A stretch of DNA of 34,162 nt. Source: Comamonas sp. lk (GTDB taxonomy: Bacteria; Pseudomonadota; Gammaproteobacteria; Burkholderiales; Burkholderiaceae_C). Below are positions 1-9,000 of the stretch, one piece after another. The first letter of the stretch is position 1, and each line of letters begins with the position of its first letter. The DNA lies in NCBI GenBank assembly GCA_945861345.1, contig CAMATX010000021.1, positions 1 to 34,162 on the forward strand, written 5' to 3'. The translations under genes and the position numbers were made by a program. Under the pieces are notes generated by a model. It was not told where the DNA came from, ran no database searches, and was given only the letters and a program-made list of their open reading frames with translations.

Positions 1-43
1 ACCAGAGCGATTGGGGCTTTTGATGGCTGGAGCCGGAGCATGA
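1..43 (+). CDS. ABC transporter ATP-binding protein, last 13 residues (partial)
   Basis: Only the C-terminal tail is in the window. Reading from base 2, the frame gives PERLGLLMAGAGA and then a TGA at 41-43. A tail of the form 'IGLLMAG' is typical of the double-cassette ATPases that energise sugar and nucleoside importers (RbsA/NupO type). The stop overlaps the ATG of the next permease (ATGA at 40-43), so the genes are almost certainly translationally coupled in one operon. The identification rests on 13 residues plus the two permease genes that follow. Confidence 0.7.
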   Translation, partial: PERLGLLMAGAGA

Positions 44-1152
44 GTGCGCGGGCCGCCTTGCCTCGCTGGGCCGACGTGGCGCTGCTGCCCGTGGTGTGCC
101 TGGCTATTGCGCTGCTGGCCTGCGGCGCCGTGGTGGCCTTGGTCGGGCAAAACCCCACCCAGGTACTCGTCGCCCTGATTGACGGCGCTTTTGGCAGCGC
201 GCGGGGCCTGAGTTACACGCTGTATTACGCCACCAGCTTTATCTTTACCGGACTGGCCGTCGCCGTGGCTTTTCATGCCGGTCTGTTCAATATTGGTGGC
301 GAGGGCCAGGCCACTTTGGGCGGGCTGGGCGCCGCCTTGGTGGCTTTGTGGCTGGGCCCGGTGTTGCCGGGCTGGGCCATGCTGCCCTTGATGCTGCTCT
401 CGGGCATGCTGTTTGGCATGGTCTGGGCCGCCGTGCCGGGCTATTTGCAAGCCTATCGGGGCAGCCATGTGGTGATTACCACCATCATGTTTAATTTTTT
501 GGCCAGTTCATTGCTGGTGTACATGCTGGTTAACCAACTGCGTGCGCACGGCAATGTGGCCATCGAGAGCGCGGCTTTCGCCGCTTCGGCGCACCTGTGG
601 TCGGCGCGCGAAATTTTGGCTTTCGCCGCAGTGGACTGGCCGGGCTCGCCGCTTAACGCCAGCTTGCTGTTGGCCCTGGCCTGCGCCGTGGCGGTGTATT
701 TTTTCCTGTGGCACAGCCTGAGCGGCTACCGCTTGCGCGCCGTGGGATCGAGCCCAGGCGCTGCTGCGTATGCCGGCATTGACCCGCGCCGCCATGTGGT
801 ACAGACCATGGCGATCTCGGGAGCACTGGCGGCCATGGTGGGCATGAATGAGGTGGCCGGTGTGAGCGGCAAGTTGGTGCTGGAGTTTGTGGCGGGGGCA
901 GGGTTTACCGGCATTGCTGTGGCGCTGATGGGCCGCAACCATCCGCTGGGTATTGTGCTGGCCAGTATTTTGTTTGGCGCGCTGTTCCAGGGCGGGGCCG
1001 AAGTGGCGTTCGAGGTGCCCGGCTTTAGCCGCGACATGGTGGTGATGCTGCAAGGCTTTGTGGTGCTCTTCTCAGGCGCCATGAGCTACGTGTTGGCGGC
1101 GCCGCTGGCCCGTGTATTGCGCGCTGTGGCGCCGGAGGCTGCGCATGGATGA
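40..1152 (+). CDS. ABC transporter permease, BMP-family nucleoside/sugar-type importer (YufP/NupP-like)
   Basis: This 370-residue inner-membrane protein has about eight to ten hydrophobic segments. It carries the hallmark of the BPD_transp_2 family around residues 75-95 (AGLFNIGGEGQATLGG), followed later by the GxxPxAAxYAGI-type cytoplasmic loop near residue 240. In this family two different permeases pair with one double-cassette ATPase and a BMP-type lipoprotein to import nucleosides, purines or related compounds. The ATPase end lies immediately upstream and the second permease overlaps downstream by 8 bases. The ATG at 40 overlaps the ATPase stop. No substrate-binding protein is visible in the window, so the substrate cannot be assigned. 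Confidence 0.9.
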   Translation: MSARAALPRWADVALLPVVCLAIALLACGAVVALVGQNPTQVLVALIDGAFGSARGLSYTLYYATSFIFTGLAVAVAFHAGLFNIGGEGQATLGGLGAALVALWLGPVLPGWAMLPLMLLSGMLFGMVWAAVPGYLQAYRGSHVVITTIMFNFLASSLLVYMLVNQLRAHGNVAIESAAFAASAHLWSAREILAFAAVDWPGSPLNASLLLALACAVAVYFFLWHSLSGYRLRAVGSSPGAAAYAGIDPRRHVVQTMAISGALAAMVGMNEVAGVSGKLVLEFVAGAGFTGIAVALMGRNHPLGIVLASILFGALFQGGAEVAFEVPGFSRDMVVMLQGFVVLFSGAMSYVLAAPLARVLRAVAPEAAHG

Positions 1153-2104
1153 ACTGATGCTCGCCTCGGTGCTGGGCTCGGGCGTGCGGCTGGCCACGCC
1201 GCTGGTGTTGTGCGCGCTGGCCGGTTTGTTGTCCGAGCGCTCTGGCGTGGTCGACATTGGTCTGGAGGGCAAGATGCTGTTTGCCGCCTTTGCCGCCGGC
1301 GCGGCGGGTGCGGCGACGGGCTCCACGGCGCTGGCACTGGTGGCTGCGATGGGCGTGGCCGTCATGTTGTCGTGGCTGCACGGCCTGGCGTGTGTGAGCT
1401 ACCCCGGCGACCAGGTGGTCTCGGGCGTGGCTATCAACATCATTGCGGCAGGCCTCACCGTGGTGCTGGGCATTGCCTGGTTCGGACAGGGCGGACAGAC
1501 GCCTGCGCTGCCGGTCGAGGTGCGTATTCAGGCACATTGGGAGAGCGCGGTGCAAGCCATCGCGCCGCTGCCTTGGCTGGGGCCGGTCATCGGGCAGGCG
1601 CTCTTAGGCCATAACCTGTTGGTCTATGTTGCTTACGCGCTGGTACCTGTTGTATGGTTTTTGCTCTACCGCACCCGCTTTGGCCTGCGCCTGCGCGCCG
1701 TGGGCGAAAACCCGCACATGGTCGAGGTGGCTGGCGTGTCGGTACGCCGCTTACGCTACGCCGCGCTGGGGCTCAACGGCCTGTTGTGCGGCCTGGCCGG
1801 CAGCTATTTGGTGCTGGCCCAAAGCGCGAGTTTTTCGCCGCACATGACGGCCGGGCGCGGCTTCATGGCCTTGGCCGCGCTGATATTTGGACGCTGGATG
1901 CCCTGGCCCACACTCTGGGCCTGTCTGCTGTTTGGTCTGCTAGACGCCGTCGCCATGCGCCTGCAAGGGCTGGAGTTGCCTGGTGTTGGCACGGTTCCGG
2001 TGCAGGCCATCCAGGCGTTGCCTTATCTTTTGACGGTGGTGCTGCTGGCCGGTTTTGTCGGCCGCGCGGTGGCGCCAGCCGCATTGGGCAAACCACTCGA
2101 CTAA
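1145..2104 (+). CDS. ABC transporter permease, second subunit (YufQ/NupQ-like)
   Basis: This 319-residue integral membrane protein is the partner of the preceding permease. The family signature 'SERSGVVDIGLEGKML' is at about residues 31-46, and RLRAVGENPHMVEVAGVSV near residue 190 is the loop contacting the ATPase. The start at 1145 was chosen because MDELMLAS fits the usual short N-terminus and overlaps the upstream stop (ATGGATGA). An upstream in-frame start at 1112 would add 11 residues. Its TAA (2102-2104) interlocks with the TAG of the convergent mnmC-like gene (2101-2103), so the two genes share 4 bases and there is no room for a terminator between them. Confidence 0.9.
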   Translation: MDELMLASVLGSGVRLATPLVLCALAGLLSERSGVVDIGLEGKMLFAAFAAGAAGAATGSTALALVAAMGVAVMLSWLHGLACVSYPGDQVVSGVAINIIAAGLTVVLGIAWFGQGGQTPALPVEVRIQAHWESAVQAIAPLPWLGPVIGQALLGHNLLVYVAYALVPVVWFLLYRTRFGLRLRAVGENPHMVEVAGVSVRRLRYAALGLNGLLCGLAGSYLVLAQSASFSPHMTAGRGFMALAALIFGRWMPWPTLWACLLFGLLDAVAMRLQGLELPGVGTVPVQAIQALPYLLTVVLLAGFVGRAVAPAALGKPLD

Positions 2105-3741
2105 GTCGCCGCCGAGACGGCATGGGGCAGTTTTCGCTCCAAGCGCTGGGCATCCACAAAACGCGCCAATCGCGCCTCCATCGGCCAGGGTTCGCCCATG
2201 ATGCAGGCAGCCAACCAGGCCGCGCCCAGGGCCGCAACACTCAGCCCGCGTGAGCCCATGGCCAAATGGACCCACAGGCCCGCCGCCGGGGCAGCGGCCA
2301 CCGCGCCGATCAGGGGCAAGCGGTCCGGCGAGGTGCAGCGTTCGCCTTGCCACAGTTGTAACAAATTTGCCTGCGCTTGCGTGCGCAATCCTTCTGCCAG
2401 TTCAGGCAGCATCCGCCCCACGCGCGCGATGTTGTCAGCATGCTCGGCGGCCGGGTCGGTGGCCGACCTCACCGCAAAGCCAGCGCCCGCCATCCAGCGC
2501 AGGCCACTGGCGCTGGGCAACGCGGGCAAAAAATGGCCGGCGCCGTGTACCGGATGCCCCGGCAAATCGGGTAAACCGGCGACTGGCCCCAAGCTCACGC
2601 TTCCATGGCGGCCTTGCAAACGAGCGGCCAGCGCCTTCAAAGCGGGCGTGCAGCCCAGCGCGGGCGCGCTCAACAGGCGTGCGCCGTCCCCGGCGTTGCA
2701 CAAAACCACCAACTCCGACTCTGCAAGCACGGCCCCCTCACCATCGAGCATGCACCACAGGCCTTCGCGCTGCACGATTTGCGCAACGCGGGCGCCGCAG
2801 CGCAGGGAAATGCCCGCACCGGCCAGGCAGGCGGCAATCCACGCGGCAGGACGCATCCAAAAGGCCTGCGGGTCCCACTGCGCGTCGGGGCCTGTGGCAG
2901 GTGCGCCGGGCTGTAATGCGCTTGCACCGCTGGGTTGCCAATCGCGCCCCTCGACCAGGCGGGCCGCAGCCAACTGGCGCATCAGTGCGGCGCCGCGTGC
3001 GGTCCACAAGGATTGCGGCGCATCGTCCAGGCTGGGCTGCGGGCTGACCAAACCAGCCGGTACGCCCGAGGCACCCGCGCCCGGCTGGGCGCCGGCTTCA
3101 AGCACCTGCACCTGCCAGCCGCGCAAGGCCAGCGCTTGGGCCGTCGCTGCTCCGCAAAGGCCCGCGCCAATGACGGTACAACGCTGCGGCTGAGCCCACA
3201 CCGTGCGCGACTGTTGCCGACTGCGGCGCGGCGCCCAAGTTGGTGCATAGGTCCAGGAGTCAGGGCTTATAGGGCGCCAGGGGGCGGGCGGCGGTCCGGG
3301 TGCATCCTCTGCGCTGCGGAGATCGCGCTCCAAGACAGCGCCAGATTTGCACACACGCCCGATCAAAGCCCAAACCGCCGCGCTGGGGTTGGGCATTGCG
3401 CGCAACAAAACGCGGTCGGCCTGCATGCGCAACGCTTGCAAACTGGTCTCTGGTGGGCCAATACACAAAGTCAGCTGCAGCAAACCATCCTGCAGGCAAA
3501 TACGGTAGTGGCCCGCCCCGGGTAAATCGTCTCCAAAGGCCTGCCTCAAAGCCTCGCGCAGTGCGTGCGACTGCGGGTCATCGCTGGCCACCGGTTTACC
3601 ACCAGCAAATGGCAGCACCAGCGCCACGTAGTGCAGCATGCGCGGGCGCTCAGGCTCGGTCAGCCACTGGCGCCACTGCCGCAAAAACGCGCTGGCATCA
3701 CCCCAGTCGGTGTCCAAAATGCTGCGGGCCGATGGCGCCAC
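2101..3741 (-). CDS. mnmC: MnmC-like FAD-dependent tRNA wobble-uridine oxidoreductase with degenerate methyltransferase half
   Basis: This is a 546-residue protein. Residues from about 188 onward form a DAO-family FAD oxidoreductase: the dinucleotide motif VIGAGLCGAATA is at 189-200, followed by LEAGAQPGAGASG and a C-terminal TSPDRLPLIGAV segment typical of MnmC. That domain removes the carboxymethyl group from cmnm5(s2)U34 of tRNA. The first ~145 residues align in outline with the MnmC methyltransferase domain, but the SAM-binding GFGxGxNF is replaced by DWGDASAF (12-19). The catalytic stretch, which in E. coli reads DAWFLDGFAPAKNP, is DRVLLRAMPNPS (109-120). The methyltransferase is therefore probably inactive. 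The start is GTG at 3741, 23 bases after yggX, with no clear Shine-Dalgarno sequence, so a slightly longer N-terminus inside yggX is possible. Confidence 0.85.
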   Translation of the reverse strand: MAPSARSILDTDWGDASAFLRQWRQWLTEPERPRMLHYVALVLPFAGGKPVASDDPQSHALREALRQAFGDDLPGAGHYRICLQDGLLQLTLCIGPPETSLQALRMQADRVLLRAMPNPSAAVWALIGRVCKSGAVLERDLRSAEDAPGPPPAPWRPISPDSWTYAPTWAPRRSRQQSRTVWAQPQRCTVIGAGLCGAATAQALALRGWQVQVLEAGAQPGAGASGVPAGLVSPQPSLDDAPQSLWTARGAALMRQLAAARLVEGRDWQPSGASALQPGAPATGPDAQWDPQAFWMRPAAWIAACLAGAGISLRCGARVAQIVQREGLWCMLDGEGAVLAESELVVLCNAGDGARLLSAPALGCTPALKALAARLQGRHGSVSLGPVAGLPDLPGHPVHGAGHFLPALPSASGLRWMAGAGFAVRSATDPAAEHADNIARVGRMLPELAEGLRTQAQANLLQLWQGERCTSPDRLPLIGAVAAAPAAGLWVHLAMGSRGLSVAALGAAWLAACIMGEPWPMEARLARFVDAQRLERKLPHAVSAAT

Positions 3742-3764
3742 GGCAGCCGGTACGAATAAGGCGC

Positions 3765-4037
3765 TCAGGCGCTGGGCGGGACGTAGCCCTGCGCCGCGTC
3801 GGCGCCGGCACCAAAAAAGTGGTTTTCCATCTGGCGCGCCAGGTATTGGCGGGCGCGGGCGTCGGCCAGGTTGAGGCGGTTTTCATTGACCAGCATGGTC
3901 TGGTGCTTGAGCCACGCGGCCCAGGCCTCCTTGCTCACACCCTCCCAAATGCGCTTGCCCAAATCGCCGGGGTAGGGCGGGAAATCCAGGCCCTCGGCCT
4001 CGGTGCCGAGTTTGATGCAGTGAACTGTGCGTGCCAT
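3765..4037 (-). CDS. yggX: YggX family Fe(II)-trafficking / oxidative damage protection protein
   Basis: This 90-residue cytoplasmic protein aligns over its full length with enteric YggX from memory: MARTVHC at the start with the conserved Cys7, then [32 protein letters not shown] and a C-terminal GYVPP. The family protects Fe-S enzymes from oxidants and is linked to iron trafficking; the biochemistry is not fully settled. The start at 4037 matches the family, and the in-frame extension to 4067 ([10 protein letters not shown]) is unlikely. It is followed by the mnmC-like gene on the same strand and diverges from dsbB across about 125 bases. Confidence 0.93.
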   Translation of the reverse strand: MARTVHCIKLGTEAEGLDFPPYPGDLGKRIWEGVSKEAWAAWLKHQTMLVNENRLNLADARARQYLARQMENHFFGAGADAAQGYVPPSA

Positions 4038-4162
4038 GCGAGCGTACCTATACAGAAAAAGAGTCAATGAAAAGCGGCAATCTTATGCGCATATGCACCA
4101 AGCTTGAAATCCCAGGCGGATAATCCGGGGGCCAGCGCATGGGCGCTAGCAGGAGATTTTTA

Positions 4163-4690
4163 GTGCGCCACCTGTTTCAGATCCTCGATTCTTACCCGCG
4201 CCGGGTCTACGCCCTGATGGCGCTGACCTGCATTGGTCTGCTGCTTTTTGGACTGTATTTGCAGCATGTGGTGGGGCTGGAGCCTTGCCCGATGTGTATC
4301 GTGCAGCGCTATGTGTTTGTGCTCGTGGCATTGGCGGCCCTAGCCGCTGCAGGCATTGCGGCGCGGCGCGCGGGGGTGTTCTTGGGTTGCGCCATCGTAG
4401 TTTTCGCTTGCACCGGGGCTTTTGTGGCGGCACGTCAAAGTTGGCTGCAGTGGTACCCCCCCGAGGTATTTACCTGCGGACGCGACCTCTTCGGGATGAT
4501 CGAGGCCTTCCCGCTGCAGCGGGTGATTCCCATGGTGTTCAAAGGCAGCGGCGACTGCTCCGCAGTGGACTGGACCTTTTTGGGCGGCTCCATTGCCAAT
4601 TGGTCATTCGTCTGTTTTTGCGTTTGTGGCGTCGGTGCAGCGCTGCTGGCCTGGCGCCAAGGGCGTCTGGCGCCGCTGGTGCAAGAGTGA
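4163..4690 (+). CDS. dsbB: Disulfide bond formation protein B (DsbB)
   Basis: This 175-residue, four-helix inner-membrane quinone reductase reoxidises periplasmic DsbA. The first periplasmic loop has CPMC (C42, C45) in VGLEPCPMCIVQR, and the second loop has the other redox pair (C105, C132). These positions nearly match E. coli DsbB (41, 44, 104, 130). I chose the GTG at 4163 because AGGAG lies 7 bases upstream (4151-4155) and the numbering then fits. The ATG at 4139 adds 8 residues and has no ribosome binding site. A GATAAT (4119-4124) inside the palindrome CGGATAATCCG (4117-4127) could be a -10 element, but I see no matching -35. The gene is convergent with argA. Confidence 0.92.
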   Translation: MRHLFQILDSYPRRVYALMALTCIGLLLFGLYLQHVVGLEPCPMCIVQRYVFVLVALAALAAAGIAARRAGVFLGCAIVVFACTGAFVAARQSWLQWYPPEVFTCGRDLFGMIEAFPLQRVIPMVFKGSGDCSAVDWTFLGGSIANWSFVCFCVCGVGAALLAWRQGRLAPLVQE

Positions 4691-4703
4691 AAACGGGGGC
4701 CAG

Positions 4704-6056
4704 TTAGGCGCTGAGTTTTTTGACCAGCACCTGGCTTTTGCGGTCCCAGTTGTATTTACGCTTGCGCGCCTCGGGCAGCCAGTCTGCATCCATCAGCACA
4801 AAGCCGCGCTTCAAAAACCAGTGCGTGGTGCGCGTGGTGAGCACAAAAATACTTTCTAAACCGGCCGCTTTGGCCCGCTGCTCGATCCGTTTGAGCACGC
4901 GCTCGCCATCGCCCTGGCCCTGCACGTCGGGCGAGACGGTCAGCGCAGCCATTTCGCCGGTGCGCGCTTCAGGGTAGGGCATGAGCGCGGCGCAGGCGAA
5001 GATGACGCCATCATGCGCGATCACCGTGTAGCTGCCCACCTCGCGCTCGATCTCGGTGCGGCTGCGCTTGACCAGGGTGCCGTCGTCCTCGAAAGGCGCG
5101 ATCAGCTTCAAGATGCCGCCCACGTCGTTTTCCTCGGCCTCGCGCAAGCTCTCGAGCTTTTCGTCCACGATCATGGTGCCAATGCCGTCGTGTACATAAA
5201 CTTCCAGCAATATGGCGCCGTCCACCGCGTAGGGCAGTATGTGGCTGCGCTCTACGCCGGCCTTGCAGGCCTGAACGCAGTGCTGCAAGTAAAAGCCCAC
5301 GTCGCCCGGGCGCTCGGCTCGCGGCAGTCCAGCGAGCAATTGCTCGGCAGCGGCCAGCGGCAATTCGGTGTCAATGGGGTTGTCCTCACCGGCAGGCTCC
5401 AGCGGCCGAAGCCGCAAGCCCGGCACTTCGGTCAGGAAAATCAATTTATCCGCTTGCAAAGCGGTGGCCACCGAGGTCGCCACTTCTTCCATGGTCAGAT
5501 TAAAAGCCTCGCCGGTGGGCGAAAAGCCAAATGGCGACTGCAGCAGCATGGCGCCCATGTCCAGGACTTTGGTGATACCGGCGGTATCGACCTTGCGCAC
5601 CACGCCCGAGTGCTGGAAATCCACGCCGTCCACGATGCCGACCGGGCGCGCGGTCAGGAAGTTGCCGCTGATGACCCGCACTGTCGAATCGGCCATCGGC
5701 GTATTGGGCAGTCCCTGGCTGAAGGCCGCTTCGATTTCGTAGCGCAGTTGGCCGGCGGCCTCTTGGGCGCAATCGAGGGCCACCTCGTCGGTAATGCGGA
5801 TGCCGTGCGAATACTTGGGCGCGTGGCCCTTGGCCTGCAATTGTTCATTCACCTGGGGGCGAAAGCCATAGACCAGCACGATCTTTACGCCCATGGCCTG
5901 GATCATGGCCAGGTCCTGCGCCAGGTGGGGGAGTTTTCCGGCCGCAATGGCTTCGCCAGCGATGCCCACCACAAAGGTTTGGTTGCGAAACTTGTGGATA
6001 TAGGGCGCCACAGACCGAAACCAGGGCACGAAAGTGAAGTTAAACACGGAGCTCAT
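4704..6056 (-). CDS. argA: Amino-acid N-acetyltransferase (N-acetylglutamate synthase)
   Basis: This 450-residue cytoplasmic enzyme transfers acetyl from acetyl-CoA to glutamate, the first committed step of arginine synthesis. Residues ~1-290 form an amino-acid-kinase-like domain (FRNQTFVVGIAGEA near 20, IVLVYGFRPQVNEQL near 62), which in the family binds arginine for feedback inhibition. The last ~150 residues are a GNAT domain with the acetyl-CoA loop VSPDVQGQGDGERVL and the terminal TTRTTHWFLKRGF. The start at 6056 gives MSSVFNFTFVPWFRSVAPYI, the usual N-terminus of the classical fused ArgA; the open frame runs 72 codons further upstream into hrpA and is rejected. Length is close to E. coli ArgA (443). 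Confidence 0.94.
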   Translation of the reverse strand: MSSVFNFTFVPWFRSVAPYIHKFRNQTFVVGIAGEAIAAGKLPHLAQDLAMIQAMGVKIVLVYGFRPQVNEQLQAKGHAPKYSHGIRITDEVALDCAQEAAGQLRYEIEAAFSQGLPNTPMADSTVRVISGNFLTARPVGIVDGVDFQHSGVVRKVDTAGITKVLDMGAMLLQSPFGFSPTGEAFNLTMEEVATSVATALQADKLIFLTEVPGLRLRPLEPAGEDNPIDTELPLAAAEQLLAGLPRAERPGDVGFYLQHCVQACKAGVERSHILPYAVDGAILLEVYVHDGIGTMIVDEKLESLREAEENDVGGILKLIAPFEDDGTLVKRSRTEIEREVGSYTVIAHDGVIFACAALMPYPEARTGEMAALTVSPDVQGQGDGERVLKRIEQRAKAAGLESIFVLTTRTTHWFLKRGFVLMDADWLPEARKRKYNWDRKSQVLVKKLSA

Positions 6057-9000
6057 GGCTGGGATAATACGCTGCTCTGCAGCCCCCAGCCCCTTTGTGT
6101 CCGCCCCGTCTTTGCCCTCCATCCCTTTGCGAATTGACTTTCCGGCCTCGCTACCGGTCTCGGGCAAGCGCGAGGAAATCATGGCTTTGCTCGCGCGCCA
6201 CCAAGTCATCATCGTGTGCGGCGAAACTGGCTCGGGCAAAACCACGCAGCTGCCCAAAATCGCCCTTGCCATGGGGCGCGGCCTGTGTAACTACCCTAAG
6301 ATGCTGCCCAATGGCAAGCCTGCGCCGCGCGGCAAGCTGATCGGCCACACCCAGCCACGGCGGATTGCCGCCAGCAGCGTGGCCAAGCGCATCGCCCAAG
6401 AGCTGAACACGCCGCTGGGCGAGGTGGTGGGTTTCAAGGTACGTTTTCAGGACCGTTTAAGCCGCGACGCCTCGGTCAAGCTGATGACCGACGGTATTTT
6501 GCTGGCCGAGACCCAGACCGACCCGCTGTTGCAGGCCTACGACACTCTGATCATCGATGAGGCGCACGAGCGCAGCCTGAACATCGACTTTTTGTTGGGC
6601 TACTTGCGCCAGATTCTGCCCCGGCGGCCTGACCTGAAGGTCATCGTGACCTCGGCCACCATCGACGCCCAGCGTTTTGCAGACCACTTTGCCACGCTGC
6701 AAGGCAGCGAGGACGCCAAAACCCTCACGCCGGCGCCCGTCATCATGGTCTCGGGCCGCATGTTTGCCGTCGAGCAGCGCTACCGCCCGTTTGAAGAAAG
6801 CCGCGAATACGATCTGAATGACGCGATCGCTGATGGCGTGGACGAGCTCTGGCGCGGCGGGGTGGGCGGCGATATTTTGGTGTTCCTACCCGGCGAGCGC
6901 GAGATCCGCGAGGCCGCCGACCACCTGCGCCGCCACCTCAGCCACCAGCCGGTGATGCGCAGTTGCGAGGTGCTGCCCTTGTTTGCGCGCCTAAGCCAAG
7001 CCGAGCAGGACCGCATTTTTGAAGGCCACACGGGCCGGCGCATCGTGCTGGCCACCAATGTGGCCGAGACCTCGCTCACCGTGCCGGGCATTCGTTATGT
7101 GATCGACGCGGGAACGGCGCGCATCAAACGCTACAGCTTTCGCAGCAAGGTGGAGCAGCTTTTGGTCGAGCCCATCAGCCAAAGTTCGGCCAACCAGCGC
7201 GCCGGGCGCTGCGGCCGCGTGGCCGAAGGCGTGTGCATTCGTCTGTACGAGGAAAAAGACTTCGCCGGACGCGAACGCTTTACCGACCCGGAAATCCTGC
7301 GCTCTTCGCTGGCGGGCGTGATTTTGCGTATGAAGTCGCTGCGCTTGGGCGCGGTAGAGGATTTCCCGTTTTTGGAGCGCCCCTCGGGCCGGGCGATTGC
7401 CGATGGCTACCAGCTGCTGCTCGAACTCGGGGCGGTGGACGAGGCCAACGCGCTCACGGCTTTGGGCCAGGAACTGGCGCGCCTGCCGCTCGATCCACGC
7501 GTGGGCCGCATGATTTTGGAGGCCCGCAAGCGCGAGGCCCTGGACGAAGTGCTGATCATCGCCTCGGCACTCAGCGTGCAGGACGTGCGCGACCGGCCCA
7601 TCGACGCCCAGACCCAGGCCGACCAGGCGCACGCCAAGTTTGACGACGAGAAAAGCGAGTTTTCCGGCTACCTCAAGCTGTGGAAATGGATTGCTGCTGC
7701 GCGTGGCGATAAAGCCGAGGTCAGCGGCGCCCACAAGCTGAGCAACCGGCAATACGAGCAGCTGCTGCGGCAAAACTTTATCAATGTGCGCCGCCTGCGC
7801 GAATGGAAAGACATCCATAGCCAGTTGCTAACCGTCGTGGCGGAGCACAAGTGGCGCATCAATACCGCGCCTGCGTCGTATGAGCAATTGCACCTGTCCA
7901 TGCTGGCGGGCCTCTTGGGCAATGTGGGCTGCAAACTGGACACCGAGGGCGCCCAGGGCGAGTACCTCGGGGCGCGCAGCATCAAGTTTTTTCCGCACCC
8001 AGGCGCGCATTTGGCCAAGAAGCCGGGGCGCTGGATTATTGCGGCCGAGTTGGTAGAAACTACACGGCTTTTTGGTCGGGGCATTGCCGCCATCGAGCCG
8101 CAGTGGATCGAACAAGTGGGCGGGCATTTGCTCAAAAAGCAGTTGCTCGATCCGCATTGGGAGAAAAAAGCCGCCGAAGTGCTGGCCCTGGAGCGCGCCA
8201 CGCTGTACGGCATCGTGGTCTACAACGGCAGGCGCGTACAGTACAGCCGCGTAGACCTGCCCGGCGCACGCGAGATTTTTATCCGCGAGGCCCTGGTCGA
8301 TGGCCAATGGGAAACCGCGCTGCCCTTTTTGGCTGCCAACCACAAGCTGATACGCCAGGTCGAAGAGCTGGAACACAAAGCCCGCCGCCAGGACGTGCTG
8401 GTCGATGACGCGCTGATTTACGCCTTTTACGAGCAGCAGTTGCCCGCCGATGTGTGCAGCGGCTACAGCTTTGAGCGCTGGTACCGCGAGGCCGTCAAAT
8501 CCAACCCGCAGCTTTTGGTGCTCACCCGCGAGGCGCTGATGCGCCATGAAGCGGCGGGCATTACCAGCAGCCAGTTCCCCAAGACGGTGCGCCTAGGCGG
8601 CGTCGATTGTTTGGCCACCTACCTGCACGAGCCCGGCGATCCGCGTGACGGGCTGACGGTGACCGTCCCGCTTTTTGTGCTCAACCAGGTCAACGAGGAG
8701 CGCTGCGAATGGCTGGTGCCCGGCATGCTCAAGGACAAAGTACAGGCTTTACTCAAAACTTTGCACCAGCGGCCGCGCTCGCGCCTGGTGCCCCTGCCAG
8801 AGACCGCTTCGCGCATGGCGCTGGCCCTCAATGCGCCCGAGCGTTTTGGCGCCGGCAGCTTGCTGGACGCTGTGCTCAAGCTGGTGCGCGACGAAACGTC
8901 CCTGGACATCGTGCGCGCCGACATCAAGCCGGACATGCTGACGCCGCACTTTTTCATGAACTTGCGGGTGATCGACGAACATGGTCGCCAGCTAGAACAG

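Noticed and set aside
5013-6137. 374-codon plus-strand frame opposite argA
   Set aside because: Antisense shadow of argA with shadow-like composition; it runs over the argA start and into hrpA.
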